DNA from: Oxydemutator sp963693105
GTDB lineage: Bacteria; Pseudomonadota; Gammaproteobacteria; Poriferisulfidales; Oxydemutatoraceae
Assembly: GCA_963693105.1 (NCBI GenBank)
Contig: OY843752.1
Coordinates: 620,001 to 684,000, forward strand
Reading direction: 5' to 3'
DNA: 64,000 nucleotides
This document shows positions 42,441 through 52,103 of this stretch, piece after piece. Position 1 is the first letter of the stretch; every line of letters begins with the position of its first letter. Made by a program: the position numbers and the translations under genes. The notes beneath the pieces are model-generated. The model made no database searches. It was given only the letters and a program-made list of their open reading frames with translations, and was not told where the DNA came from.

Positions 42441-42449
42441 GCGGGTGGC

Positions 42450-43304
42450 GTGGCGGACTTTACCCTGGGTGGATTGTCTTCGGGCCTGTCCGGCGCCGCC
42501 GCGGAAAGCCTGAACCGCAGGCTCGGCGTCCTGGCGGCGGTTGTGCTGCTGCCGTTTTGTTTTTACTCGTTGTCGGGTATGTTCTGGGACCTGTATTACC
42601 CCGACCGTGTCGCCACCGGTTTCGATATCGCCGCGCCGAAAGCCGGCAAGGCGTCGGCGCGCGCGCCGAAAGCGACTTCGTGGGACTGGTTCACCGTGCG
42701 CGAGGCGCCGAAAAAGAAGGTGGTGCCGGCAAAAATCAACGCGCAATTGATGGGTGTGTTCGGTGTCGGCGACGAAGGGGTCGCGATGATTTCGGTCAAC
42801 CGCGGCAAACTACAGAATTTTCGCGTTGGCGATGAAATCACGGACGGCGTAGTCCTGGGGGAACTCGCGCAAAGCCACGTCATCCTGCTGCGCGGTGAAA
42901 GCGAGGAAATACTCGCGATGAAAAAGGCCAACCTGTTCCAGGCGAAGAAGGAAGACGGAATCATCATCGGCACCGGCCCGACCGGCATCACCCGCGGTTA
43001 TGTCCAGAAAATGATACGCGAGCAGCCGCTGCAACTGGCGCAAATGATCAAATTCGAGCCGACAGACACCTCCCGCTACGGGCGCGGCATGAAGATTTCC
43101 GCGCGCCGCAGTGAAAACGAAAGCATGCTTTACAATATGGGCCTGATTCCTGGAGACATTCTTATAAGAGCCAATGGCAAGAGCATTGGCCATTTCCAGA
43201 AGAATCCGGGCTCATGGAGGCCCTTGCTCCAGGGCGGCAATATCCGCCTGGAGCTGGTAAGAAACGGAACACTACAAAATGTCACGCTTGAACTCGGCAG
43301 ATAA
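42450..43304 (+). CDS. gspC: T2SS inner-membrane protein GspC
   Basis: 284 residues from a GTG. Short cytosolic start, one membrane helix (about 25-45), a Pro/Ala linker, the HR domain (KINAQLMGVFGVGDEGVAMI) that contacts GspD, and a C-terminal PDZ domain (MGLIPGDILIRANGKSI). It links the inner-membrane platform to the secretin and aids substrate recognition. It overlaps gspD by 26 nt. Confidence 0.93.
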   Translation: MADFTLGGLSSGLSGAAAESLNRRLGVLAAVVLLPFCFYSLSGMFWDLYYPDRVATGFDIAAPKAGKASARAPKATSWDWFTVREAPKKKVVPAKINAQLMGVFGVGDEGVAMISVNRGKLQNFRVGDEITDGVVLGELAQSHVILLRGESEEILAMKKANLFQAKKEDGIIIGTGPTGITRGYVQKMIREQPLQLAQMIKFEPTDTSRYGRGMKISARRSENESMLYNMGLIPGDILIRANGKSIGHFQKNPGSWRPLLQGGNIRLELVRNGTLQNVTLELGR

Positions 43305-45381
43305 GCCGCCGGCGGCGCCGGCCAACGGGCCGGCATGGCGCTGGCTTTCGGCTGCCGTACTGCTGGCGCTGACGCTGTGGTGGCAGCCGGTCGCAGTCGA
43401 GGCGGCGACGCTCAATTTCCGCGATGTGGACATCCGCCAGATTATCGAAAGCGTGTCCGAACTGACCGGCCGCAACTTTCTGGTGGACCCGCGCGTCAAA
43501 GGCAAGGTGACCATCGTCGCGGCGTCCGAGGTGCCGGACAACGCCGTCTATGACATTCTGCTGACGGTGTTGGGGATGCACGGTTTTCGCACGGTGGATG
43601 CCGGCAACGGCCTGACCCGTGTCGTTCCGGCCAACGCCGCCGCGCGCTTTTCGCCGCTCGATGTGCCGGAGGGCCTGACCACTGAAATTCTCAAGATTGA
43701 TCATCTGAACGCCGCCGGCATCGTGCCGATGGTGCGCCCGCTGATGACCGGCGAGGCGCAGGTCACGGTACACAAGGAAACCAACAGCATCATCGTCACC
43801 GAACTCGAAGCCAACCTGGAGAGAGTCAAGAGCATCATCGCCTCGCTCGACCGCAAGACCCTCGGCGATTACGAAATCATCGAACTGCAGGAAAGCAAGG
43901 CCAAGGATCTCGTCAATCTGGTGCAGCGTGCGCGCAATCAGCAGACCCGGCATCTGGTCGAGGTCATCGCCGACCCCCGCACCAACCGGATTGTGCTGGT
44001 CGGGCAGCCCGAACTGCGCCTGGCGCTGCGCGCGCTGATTGCCGAACTCGACACGCAGCCGACCGCCGCCGACAGCGGCCGCGGCGTGGTGCGCGTGCTG
44101 CACCTGAATTACGCCGACGCCGAGGCGATGAAGGAAATTCTGAAAGGCCTGCTGACCGAGCAATTCCTGGATCTGGCGCAGGAAGGCGCCGACGTGGATG
44201 ATAAAAAGACGGACACGAAAGACGACAAGGACGAAGACAAAGACGATGACGATGCCGACGATGACAGCGACGACGACGACGATGATGACAAGCGTTACAC
44301 GGTGCAGGCCGACCCGGCGACTAACGTCCTGATTGTCAGCGGCCCGTCCAACATTGTGCAGGCGATTGAGAGCGTTGTGAAAGAACTCGACGTGCCGCGT
44401 CCGCAGGTGTTCATCGAGGCGATTATCGCGGAGATTTCGCTGAACAAGGCGGCACGGGTGCAGACACAGTTGTCCGGTGGGAGAGTTGCCAAATCTTTCC
44501 GATCCTTTGAAGCTCAAGAAGTAAGAACTAGGAGATTAACGGCATTTCCGGGTGGCGGTGCGGTTTCTGATCTGAGGGGGCTTTTTACCGCGTTTGATTT
44601 TATCGGGACTCCGAGTGCGGGCACTTTTCTCGGCGGCAGGATAGACAATCTGAGCATCGGCCTGTTCATACAAGCCCTTAGAACCGATCAAAACACCAAC
44701 ATCCTGTCGACGCCGTCGGTGATGACGTTGAACAATGAACAGGCGACGATCTCAATCGGCAGTGAAAGATCTTTTAATTTCGGCAATATCATTGATCAAG
44801 GCGGCACAGTCAGGGCCAATGTCGAACGGCGCAATGTGGACACGGTGCTTGAAGTCACGCCGCAGATTACGAAAGGTGATGTCGTGCGCCTTGAAATCAA
44901 GCAGACAGTCAAGAGGGTCGAGGATGTTCCCGGCGAAACCGCCGACGCCGATCCTGTCTTCAGACGTGAAATTGAGACCGATGTCGTCGTCAACGACAAG
45001 GAAGTGGTCATTCTCGGCGGCCTGATTGAGGAGCAACGCAGCGACTCGAAAAACAAGGTGCCGCTACTGGGCGACATCCCGGTGATTGGCTGGTTCTTCA
45101 AGGGGCGCACGAGCAACCGCGACAAGACCAACTTGATGATATTCATCCGCCCGACGATTTTCCGCGAGCCAAACAAGGCCAGCGAAGAGGCGGTGAACCG
45201 CTACGTTCAACTGCGCCTGGATCAGCTTGAAAACCTGAAGACGGTGGACAGCCTGCTGAGCGAAGAGGAAAGATCCATGCTGCTGCCGGTGCTTGAGAAA
45301 GAGAAGGCGACCAAGCGCAAGCCCAAAAAGCGCAAAAAGCGCAAGCCCAAAACCCGCCGCTACGAAGACAGCCCGCAGTAA
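43279..45381 (+). CDS. gspD: T2SS secretin GspD
   Basis: 700 residues with a signal peptide (cleavage near VEA-ATLNF). N0 domain (FRDVDIRQIIESVSELTGRN), N1-N3 repeats, then the secretin domain (GGLIEEQRSDSKNKVPLLGD, VIGWFFKGR). Residues about 305-338, inside the N3 loop, form an extreme Asp-rich insert. The C-terminus is a Lys/Arg-rich tail ending RRYEDSPQ, perhaps a pilotin-binding S-domain. It forms the outer-membrane channel. It is followed by the gspA gene after 20 nt. Confidence 0.95.
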   Translation: MSRLNSADKPPAAPANGPAWRWLSAAVLLALTLWWQPVAVEAATLNFRDVDIRQIIESVSELTGRNFLVDPRVKGKVTIVAASEVPDNAVYDILLTVLGMHGFRTVDAGNGLTRVVPANAAARFSPLDVPEGLTTEILKIDHLNAAGIVPMVRPLMTGEAQVTVHKETNSIIVTELEANLERVKSIIASLDRKTLGDYEIIELQESKAKDLVNLVQRARNQQTRHLVEVIADPRTNRIVLVGQPELRLALRALIAELDTQPTAADSGRGVVRVLHLNYADAEAMKEILKGLLTEQFLDLAQEGADVDDKKTDTKDDKDEDKDDDDADDDSDDDDDDDKRYTVQADPATNVLIVSGPSNIVQAIESVVKELDVPRPQVFIEAIIAEISLNKAARVQTQLSGGRVAKSFRSFEAQEVRTRRLTAFPGGGAVSDLRGLFTAFDFIGTPSAGTFLGGRIDNLSIGLFIQALRTDQNTNILSTPSVMTLNNEQATISIGSERSFNFGNIIDQGGTVRANVERRNVDTVLEVTPQITKGDVVRLEIKQTVKRVEDVPGETADADPVFRREIETDVVVNDKEVVILGGLIEEQRSDSKNKVPLLGDIPVIGWFFKGRTSNRDKTNLMIFIRPTIFREPNKASEEAVNRYVQLRLDQLENLKTVDSLLSEEERSMLLPVLEKEKATKRKPKKRKKRKPKTRRYEDSPQ

Positions 45382-45401
45382 CAACCAGCGACGGGCCGGC
45401 C

Positions 45402-47219
45402 ATGTACCAATCCTATTTCAATTTCTCGGAAGCCCCGTTCACGATTTCGCCCAACCCGCGGTTTCTGTACTTGAGCGAGCGCCACCGTGAGGCGCTGGCG
45501 CATTTGCAATACGGCTTGCAGGAAAACGGCGGCTTCATCCTGCTGACCGGCGAGGTCGGCACCGGCAAGACCACCGTCTGGCGGTGTCTCGCCAGCCAGA
45601 TTCCCGACAACGTTCACCTGGCCGTTGTTCTCAATCCGCGCCTGACCGAGACCGATCTGGTCGAGTCCATCTGCGATGAATTCGGCGTGGCGTACGAGGC
45701 CGGTTGCGGCCTCAAGCGGCTGGTGGACGCGCTCAACCGCCATCTGCTCAAACTGCACGAGCGCGGCGAACGCGCGGTGCTCATCGTCGAGGAAGCGCAA
45801 AACCTCGGGGCCGCCCTGCTTGAACAGTTGCGCCTGCTGACGAACCTCGAAACCGACGAGAGCAAACTGTTGCAGATTGTCCTGATAGGCCAGCCCGAGT
45901 TGCTCGACAAAATTGACAGCCCGGATCTGCGCCAGTTACGCCAGCGCGTCACCGCGCGTTTTCATCTGACCTCGCTCGACGCCGCCGAAGTGCGCGCCTA
46001 CATCACCCATCGCCTCAGTATCGTCGGCGCCGGCCCCGGCCTGTTCACCGACCGGTCACTGTTGCGTCTGGCGAAACGCAGCGGCGGCATTCCGCGCCTG
46101 ATCAACCTGATTTGCGACCGTGCGTTGTTAGGCTGCTTTTCCGAAAACAAGAACCGGGTGGATACACGTATTCTCGAACAGGCGTCGCGCGAAGTGCTGG
46201 GAGAAAAGACGCGCAAAGCGCAGGCCCGTGCGCCGGTCGGCGCACCGACTGCGCGCACGGGACTGGCCGCAGCAGGCCTCGCGCTGCTTGCCATCGGCAT
46301 CTGGTTTTACGGCGGCCCGCGCCCCGGGTCGCCCGATGCCTCCGCACCGCCGCCGGTCCAGGCGCAAGGCCCTGCAATGAAAGGCGCGGTGGCGAACGAC
46401 GAAACCCTGCTTGCCGAAGCGCCGCAGGCCGAAGCGTCGCCGCCATCGCCATCGCCGGCATCGCCGCCGATTGCCCACACGTTGTTGTTGCAGCCGCCCG
46501 CCGCCGGTACGCCGGTCACCGCGCCGCCCGCGATGCCGCACGCTCCCGCCGAGCCGGCGGCGCCTGCCGACTGGCGCGACAACGTGACCGGGCGCGGCCC
46601 GGACAATGGGGCGGACAACGGGCCTTACCGCGCCTTGTTCGGTTTGTGGGACATTGATTTGCCGCGCGAGTTGACCGAATCGCCGTGCGAGTACGCGCTG
46701 CGCCACGGGCTGGACTGCTGGCATCGCCGTGGCGGTCTTGGCAGCATCGAGCGCGCCAACCGCCCGGCACTGCTGAAGATGGTTGCAAGACGGGACGGAC
46801 ATCCCTTCTACGCGGTGCTGGAAGGTTTCTCCGCAAGCGGGCTGGTGCGGCTCCATCTGGCGGGCGAGAAGATCGCGGTTGCGCGCAACGAACTGGACGA
46901 GGTGTGGACCGGCGAGTACACCTTGCTGTGGCGCCGTCCGTCCGGCTATCTGAACACGCTTTACCCCGGCGACAAGAACGACACGGTGCGCTGGGTCGCG
47001 CGCCAACTGGCGACGTTGACCGGCGACCGGTCGCTGCTGCAACATGCCACGGTTTACACGGCCGCCCTTGAAAGCCGCATCCGGAATTTTCAGCGGCACT
47101 GCGGGCTTTTCGTGGACGGCCTGGTTGGCAAGGAGACCCTGATCCGGATTCATTCGCTGGTCAGCAAGGCGCCGCTTTTGCGCGACGACATTTTGTCGTG
47201 CCGTTCGAGGCTGGGGTAA
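45402..47219 (+). CDS. gspA: ExeA/GspA-type ATPase with peptidoglycan-binding domain
   Basis: 605 residues. Cytosolic AAA ATPase part with MYQSYFNFSEAPFTISPNP, Walker A TGEVGTGKTTVWR and Walker B VLIVEEAQNL; one membrane helix (about 285-305); a Pro/Ala-rich periplasmic linker; and a C-terminal peptidoglycan-binding domain (RNFQRHCGLFVDGLVGKET). With GspB it helps assemble the secretin through the cell wall. It lies between gspD and gspE. Confidence 0.92.
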   Translation: MYQSYFNFSEAPFTISPNPRFLYLSERHREALAHLQYGLQENGGFILLTGEVGTGKTTVWRCLASQIPDNVHLAVVLNPRLTETDLVESICDEFGVAYEAGCGLKRLVDALNRHLLKLHERGERAVLIVEEAQNLGAALLEQLRLLTNLETDESKLLQIVLIGQPELLDKIDSPDLRQLRQRVTARFHLTSLDAAEVRAYITHRLSIVGAGPGLFTDRSLLRLAKRSGGIPRLINLICDRALLGCFSENKNRVDTRILEQASREVLGEKTRKAQARAPVGAPTARTGLAAAGLALLAIGIWFYGGPRPGSPDASAPPPVQAQGPAMKGAVANDETLLAEAPQAEASPPSPSPASPPIAHTLLLQPPAAGTPVTAPPAMPHAPAEPAAPADWRDNVTGRGPDNGADNGPYRALFGLWDIDLPRELTESPCEYALRHGLDCWHRRGGLGSIERANRPALLKMVARRDGHPFYAVLEGFSASGLVRLHLAGEKIAVARNELDEVWTGEYTLLWRRPSGYLNTLYPGDKNDTVRWVARQLATLTGDRSLLQHATVYTAALESRIRNFQRHCGLFVDGLVGKETLIRIHSLVSKAPLLRDDILSCRSRLG

Positions 47220-47223
47220 GCCG

Positions 47224-47967
47224 GTGTCTTACATTCTCTCCGCGTTGAAGAAAGTCGAGCGCAAGCGCCAGAGCGAGCACTTGCCGGACCTGCTGTCGAT
47301 GCAGGTCGAGCACGCATCGGCGGACGCCGACCGCGGCGGCCGTGGCCGCGTGATACTCAAGACCATCGTCGTGACGGGTCTGCTGGTCGCGGTCGGCGGC
47401 TGGTTTTTGTCGCCCGTCTCCGGCGGGCGGACGATGGACTGGCTGGGCGAGCAATGGTCCTCCCTGCCATTTTCGCGGATGGCGCAACCGGTGATTTCAT
47501 CCGGCGAGACGCGCCGTGAAACCGCCGCGCCGGCCCAATCGGTTTACAGGACGGTCGAGGTGCGTGAATTTTCGCCGCCACTCACCGATGCCTTCCAACC
47601 GCCCGCGAAGTTTCCCGAACCACTCGCCCGCGCCGCGCCGCCCGCGCCGCTGAGACCTTTGCCGCGCACCGCTTCTCCGCCCGCCGCCGCGGTGCCCGAT
47701 GCGGCCCTGTCGGCGCGCGCCGCGCCGGTTGATTTCGACAACCTGCCGCCCGACACGCGCCGCCGGATACCGGTGTTTTCGGTTACCGGCCATTTGTATT
47801 CCAACCTGCGCCCGCAGGCCAACAAGGTCATCATCAACGGCGCCGCGTTGCGCGAGGGGCAATACGTCAGCGAGGACCTGATGGTCAGCGAGATTACCGA
47901 CAACGGCGTGATCATGGATTTCCGCGGGCTGCATTTCCGCGTCGGCAAGGCGAGGATATTCCAGTAA
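47224..47967 (+). CDS. gspB: T2SS assembly protein GspB
   Basis: 247 residues from GTG 47224. Signature start SYILSALKKVERKRQ, a membrane helix (about 44-62), a Pro/Ala linker and the GspB C-terminal domain (VFSVTGHLYSNLRPQANKVI, LHFRVGKARIF). It partners GspA in secretin placement. The stop overlaps the gspE start by 1 nt. Confidence 0.92.
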   Translation: MSYILSALKKVERKRQSEHLPDLLSMQVEHASADADRGGRGRVILKTIVVTGLLVAVGGWFLSPVSGGRTMDWLGEQWSSLPFSRMAQPVISSGETRRETAAPAQSVYRTVEVREFSPPLTDAFQPPAKFPEPLARAAPPAPLRPLPRTASPPAAAVPDAALSARAAPVDFDNLPPDTRRRIPVFSVTGHLYSNLRPQANKVIINGAALREGQYVSEDLMVSEITDNGVIMDFRGLHFRVGKARIFQ

Positions 47968-49451
47968 TGGCCGAAGTGAGAGGGGCGCGGTTGCCGTTCG
48001 GCTTCGCCCAGAAGCACGGCCTCTACGTGGGCGAGGGCGACGAGGGCGTGTTGATGCTGTTCTGCCGCTCCGACGTGTCCATGAGCGCGCTCCAGGAAGT
48101 GCGCCGCATGTTCAACCGCGAGTTTTCGCTGCGCATTATGGGAAGCGGCGAGTTCGACCAGGGCCTGCAGAAAACCTACGCCAATCAGAGCGGCGGCCTG
48201 TCTTTCATGAGCGATGTCGAGGACCACGTGATGGGCATGGACGAAGTGGCCGCCGCTTTCGAGGAGCCGGAGGATTTGCTCAAAAGCGAGGACGACGCGC
48301 CGGTCATCAAGATGCTCAACGCGATCTTCTTCGAGGCGATACGCGAGAAATCCTCCGACATACACATCGAACCCTACGAACGCGAACTGCACATCCGCTT
48401 TCGCCTGAACGGCGTATTGCGCACGATGCTGACTTCCTCGGTCAAACTGGCGCCGCTGCTGGTGTCCAGGGTCAAGGTGCTGGCGCGCCTCGACATCGCC
48501 GAGAAACGCCTGCCGCAGGACGGCAGAATCACCGTGCGCCTCGGCGGGCGCAGCGTGGACCTGCGCGTCTCGACGCTGCCGTCGAGTTACGGCGAGCGCG
48601 TGGTGTTGCGGATACTCGACAAGCAGACCGAGCAGATGCAGCTCGTTCAACTCGGCATGGAGCCGGAACTGCAAAAGCGCTTCCACAGCATGGTCAACCG
48701 TCCGCATGGCATCGTTCTCGTCACCGGCCCGACCGGCTCCGGCAAGACGACGACGCTGTACGCCGCGCTTGCCGAAGTGGACCGCCGCGAGCGCAACATC
48801 ATGACCATCGAGGACCCGATCGAGTACGACTTCGAGGGCATCAGCCAGACGCAGGTCAACACCAAGGCCGGCATGACGTTCGCGCGCGGCCTGCGGGCGA
48901 TTCTGCGCCAGGACCCCGACGTGGTCCTGATTGGCGAAATCCGCGACAGCGAAACCGCCGACATCGCGGTGCAGGCGAGCCTGACCGGCCACCTGGTGTT
49001 GTCCACGCTGCACACCAACACCGCCCTCGGCGCCTTGACCCGCCTGTGCGACATGGGTGTCGAGCCGTTTCTGCTGACCGCGACGCTGCAAGGCGCGCTG
49101 GCGCAGCGTCTGGTCAGAAAGCTGTGCCCCGAATGTCGCGAACCGTTCGACCCCGACCTGGATGAACTCAAATTCTGGGACGTGGAGCCGGAAATCTTCA
49201 AAGACCAGTCGGTTTACCGCCCCAAAGGCTGCGATGCGTGCCACCACACCGGCTATGTCGGGCGCTTCGGGTTGTTTGATTTTGTCACGATGGACGACAC
49301 GTTGCGGCAGATGATTCACGACGGCGGAACCGAACTCGCCATGGAGAAGCACATTCGCAAGACCCAGCCCAACCTCAGGACCCTCGGTCTGCAATACGCT
49401 TTCTCCGGCGACACTTCGCTTGACGAAGTCCTCGCCGTCACGCTGCACTGA
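47967..49451 (+). CDS. gspE: T2SS ATPase GspE
   Basis: 494 residues. Walker A VTGPTGSGKTTTLYAAL, Asp box IMTIEDPIEYDFEG, Walker B and His box (LIGEIRDSETADIAVQAS, LVLSTLHTN), and the zinc-binding tetracysteine (LCPECREPF, CDACHHTGYVG). A hexameric ATPase that powers pseudopilus assembly from the cytoplasmic face, recruited by GspL. Confidence 0.96.
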   Translation: MAEVRGARLPFGFAQKHGLYVGEGDEGVLMLFCRSDVSMSALQEVRRMFNREFSLRIMGSGEFDQGLQKTYANQSGGLSFMSDVEDHVMGMDEVAAAFEEPEDLLKSEDDAPVIKMLNAIFFEAIREKSSDIHIEPYERELHIRFRLNGVLRTMLTSSVKLAPLLVSRVKVLARLDIAEKRLPQDGRITVRLGGRSVDLRVSTLPSSYGERVVLRILDKQTEQMQLVQLGMEPELQKRFHSMVNRPHGIVLVTGPTGSGKTTTLYAALAEVDRRERNIMTIEDPIEYDFEGISQTQVNTKAGMTFARGLRAILRQDPDVVLIGEIRDSETADIAVQASLTGHLVLSTLHTNTALGALTRLCDMGVEPFLLTATLQGALAQRLVRKLCPECREPFDPDLDELKFWDVEPEIFKDQSVYRPKGCDACHHTGYVGRFGLFDFVTMDDTLRQMIHDGGTELAMEKHIRKTQPNLRTLGLQYAFSGDTSLDEVLAVTLH

Positions 49452-49455
49452 CAAA

Positions 49456-50655
49456 ATGCAGGCATACAATTATCTGGCCTACGACAGCGAGGGCAAAACC
49501 CGCAAGGGCGTTCTGGAGGCGGATTCAGAGCGCCACCTGCGCCAGCAGCTGCGCGAACAGAGCCTGACGCCGGTGGAAGTCTCGTCGGTCGGCGCCGCCC
49601 GGACGCTGTTTCAATTCCGCCGCCGCCTCGGACGCGGCGATCTGATGCTGATGACGCGCCAGCTGGCAACGTTGATCGGCTCCGGCATGCCGCTCGAATC
49701 CTGTTTGCGCCTGATGGCGGAGCAGGCCGAGAACGTGCAGATCAAACGGCTGGTGTCGGCAATCCGCAGCCATCTCACGGAAGGCCGCACGCTCGCCTAC
49801 GCATTGCAGAACGCGCCCGCCGCGTTTCCGTCCGATTACATCGCCACCGTGTCGGCGGGCGAGGAAACCGGCCACCTGTCGCAGGTGCTCGAACGCCTCG
49901 CCGACGAGGTCGAGCAGTCGGGGCAGGCGCGCCAGTCGCTGATGACCGCGCTGATCTACCCGCTGCTGATGCTGACGGTGGCGACCGCCGTCATCATCCT
50001 GCTGCTGGTCAACGTCGTGCCGCAGGTGACCCGCGTCTTTGTGCAGATGAACCAGGAACTGCCGCCGCTGACCGCGGGGCTGATTTCCCTCAGCAACTGG
50101 TTGCAGAATTACGGCATCTACCTGCTTGTCTTTTTCACCGGCAGCCTGACCATTTTCCTGCTGATCCTGCGCAACCGCGACGCGCGCGAACGCTGGCACC
50201 ACTTCCTGCTGCGGCTGCCGCGCTTCGGCTACTGGCTGGTGGTCGGCAACATCGCCGGCTGGGCGCGCAGTCTCGGCGTCCTGCTTGGCAGCGGCGTGCC
50301 CATCATGGAATCGCTGCGCATCGCCGCCGAACGTGTCGGCAACCTGGCGCTGCGCCGCAACCTGCACGACGTCGCCGAACGTGTGCGCGAAGGCGACGCC
50401 CTGCACCAGGCCCTGCTCAAGGGCAAACGCTTCCCGCCGTTCCTGATTCACATGGTCAGCAGCGGCGAATCCAGCGGCACGCTGGACCACATGCTGGTCA
50501 AGGTCGCCGACTATTACGACCACAGGATACGCACGTTGGTGGACGCCGGCCTCAAAATGTTTGAGCCGCTATTGGTTATAATAATGGGCGGCATCGTGCT
50601 GCTGATTGTGATGGCGGTGCTGGTGCCGATTATCCAGATGAACCAACTGGTGTGA
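49456..50655 (+). CDS. gspF: T2SS inner-membrane platform protein GspF
   Basis: 399 residues from ATG 49456. Two repeated helical domains (RQLATLIGSGMPLESCLRLM; ARSLGVLLGSGVPIMESLRI) and three membrane helices, ending VMAVLVPIIQMNQLV as usual. Core platform protein that couples GspE to pseudopilin extraction. It starts 4 nt after gspE and overlaps gspG by 1 nt. Confidence 0.95.
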   Translation: MQAYNYLAYDSEGKTRKGVLEADSERHLRQQLREQSLTPVEVSSVGAARTLFQFRRRLGRGDLMLMTRQLATLIGSGMPLESCLRLMAEQAENVQIKRLVSAIRSHLTEGRTLAYALQNAPAAFPSDYIATVSAGEETGHLSQVLERLADEVEQSGQARQSLMTALIYPLLMLTVATAVIILLLVNVVPQVTRVFVQMNQELPPLTAGLISLSNWLQNYGIYLLVFFTGSLTIFLLILRNRDARERWHHFLLRLPRFGYWLVVGNIAGWARSLGVLLGSGVPIMESLRIAAERVGNLALRRNLHDVAERVREGDALHQALLKGKRFPPFLIHMVSSGESSGTLDHMLVKVADYYDHRIRTLVDAGLKMFEPLLVIIMGGIVLLIVMAVLVPIIQMNQLV

Positions 50656-51053
50656 TGAACATGAAACGAAAAGACAAAAACCAACGCGGATTTACATTGA
50701 TCGAGATCATGGTCGTTGTGGTCATTCTCGGCATTCTGGCGGCGCTGGTGGTGCCCTCCATCATGGAGCGCCCCGACATGGCGCGCCAGGTTCGCGCCAA
50801 ACAGGACGTGCGCACGCTGACCAACGCGATCAACATGTACCGTCTCGATCACTTCGACTACCCCACGGGTTTGCAGGACCTCGTTTCCGGAAACTACCTC
50901 GACAAACTTCCGAAAGATCCGTGGGGCAAGGACTACCAGTACCGCAGCCCCGGCTCGCACGGGCGTTTCGACATTTACAGTTACGGCATGGACGGGCTGG
51001 ATGGCGGCGCCGGACTGGAACAAGACGTCGGCAACTGGAATCTGGATGGATAA
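50655..51053 (+). CDS. gspG: T2SS major pseudopilin GspG
   Basis: 132 residues with a short basic leader and the prepilin site RG/FTLIEIMVVVVILGILAA, Glu5 present. The C-terminal globular part has the calcium-site region KDPWGKDYQYRSPG and YSYGMDG-type end. It forms the pseudopilus shaft. Prepilin peptidase GspO is not in this window. It overlaps gspH by 8 nt. Confidence 0.96.
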   Translation: MNMKRKDKNQRGFTLIEIMVVVVILGILAALVVPSIMERPDMARQVRAKQDVRTLTNAINMYRLDHFDYPTGLQDLVSGNYLDKLPKDPWGKDYQYRSPGSHGRFDIYSYGMDGLDGGAGLEQDVGNWNLDG

Positions 51054-51663
51054 AGCCGTCCGTGGCGCGGACGCTTCTTCATCCGGTTTCACCCTGATTG
51101 AAATCATTGTTGTCACCGTCATCATCGCGGTAATCGTCTCCGCGACGCTGCTGTCGGTCACCGTCGGCGAACGCGGCCGCGCGCAGGAAGTCGGGCGCCG
51201 CATCGTCAGCCTGATGAACAACCTCTCCGCCGAGGCGATCCTGACCGGCGTGCCCTACGGCCTGCGTTGGAACGACGGCGCGCGCCGCCTGGTCGCGGTG
51301 CATCTCAAAAAATCGGCATGGACAAGAGACGAGCGTTTCGGCGGCATCCAGGTTCCGCGCAACTGGAGTTTGCAGATGTCGTCGGGCGTGGGCGAGGGCG
51401 TGGATCTGGCATTGCTGGGCCGGGACGAAGACGACGAGACGCTGCCCGCCGTGGACGAGGACGACCCGGACGACCCGCAGGCGCCGGAGGAATCGCGCAA
51501 AGACCCCGCCGCCGACCCGTGGGTGCGGTTCCATCCGACCGGCCTGTGGCAGCCCGGCGGCATTCTTCAGATTCTGGTGGACCGCGACCGCCAGGCGATG
51601 TTCGGCTGGACCGCGACCGGCCGCGTCACCATCGGCAATCGCGCCGCCGAAGAACTGCCGTGA
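51046..51663 (+). CDS. gspH: T2SS minor pseudopilin GspH
   Basis: 205 residues, prepilin site SG/FTLIEIIVVTVIIAVIVSA. The globular domain includes an Asp/Glu-rich loop (RDEDDETLPAVDEDDPDDP) and a WVRFHPTGLWQPGG strand typical of GspH. Start at ATG 51046 inside the gspG end. It overlaps gspI by 4 nt. Confidence 0.9.
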   Translation: MDKAVRGADASSSGFTLIEIIVVTVIIAVIVSATLLSVTVGERGRAQEVGRRIVSLMNNLSAEAILTGVPYGLRWNDGARRLVAVHLKKSAWTRDERFGGIQVPRNWSLQMSSGVGEGVDLALLGRDEDDETLPAVDEDDPDDPQAPEESRKDPAADPWVRFHPTGLWQPGGILQILVDRDRQAMFGWTATGRVTIGNRAAEELP

Positions 51664-52103
51664 GCGTGCGCCGCAGCCGCCGCCGCGACGCCGGCTTTAC
51701 GTTGATCGAAGTGTTGATTGCGGTCGCCGTGCTGGCGATTGCGCTCGGTGCATCGCTCGACGCGCTCAACGTTTTCTCCGACACGCAGGTGCGTTTGCAT
51801 GAACGCTACCTGGGGCATCTCACCGCCTGGAACGTGATGACCGACCACTACAACGAGCAGCGCACCGCGACCGAAGGCGGCGCGCTGTCGCTGACGACGG
51901 AAGGCTCCGAAGACCAGGGCGGCCGCACCTGGCAATGGTCAATCCAGAAGAAAGAACGGCGCGAGAATGTCGCCGCCGACGACGCGCCGGATGCGCCGGC
52001 GTCGCGCCTCGCCATTGTCGTCGTGGACGTTTACTCGCCGGGCGCGGCGCGCACCCGCGACGCCGCGCCCTCGGCGACGTTGCGCGCGATTTTCGGACAA
52101 TGA
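51660..52103 (+). CDS. gspI: T2SS minor pseudopilin GspI
   Basis: 147 residues from GTG 51660, overlapping the gspH stop. Prepilin site AG/FTLIEVLIAVAVLAIALGA. A short globular part follows with RTWQWSIQKKE. It nucleates the pseudopilus tip with GspJ and GspK. The stop overlaps the gspJ ATG. Confidence 0.9.
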   Translation: MSVRRSRRRDAGFTLIEVLIAVAVLAIALGASLDALNVFSDTQVRLHERYLGHLTAWNVMTDHYNEQRTATEGGALSLTTEGSEDQGGRTWQWSIQKKERRENVAADDAPDAPASRLAIVVVDVYSPGAARTRDAAPSATLRAIFGQ

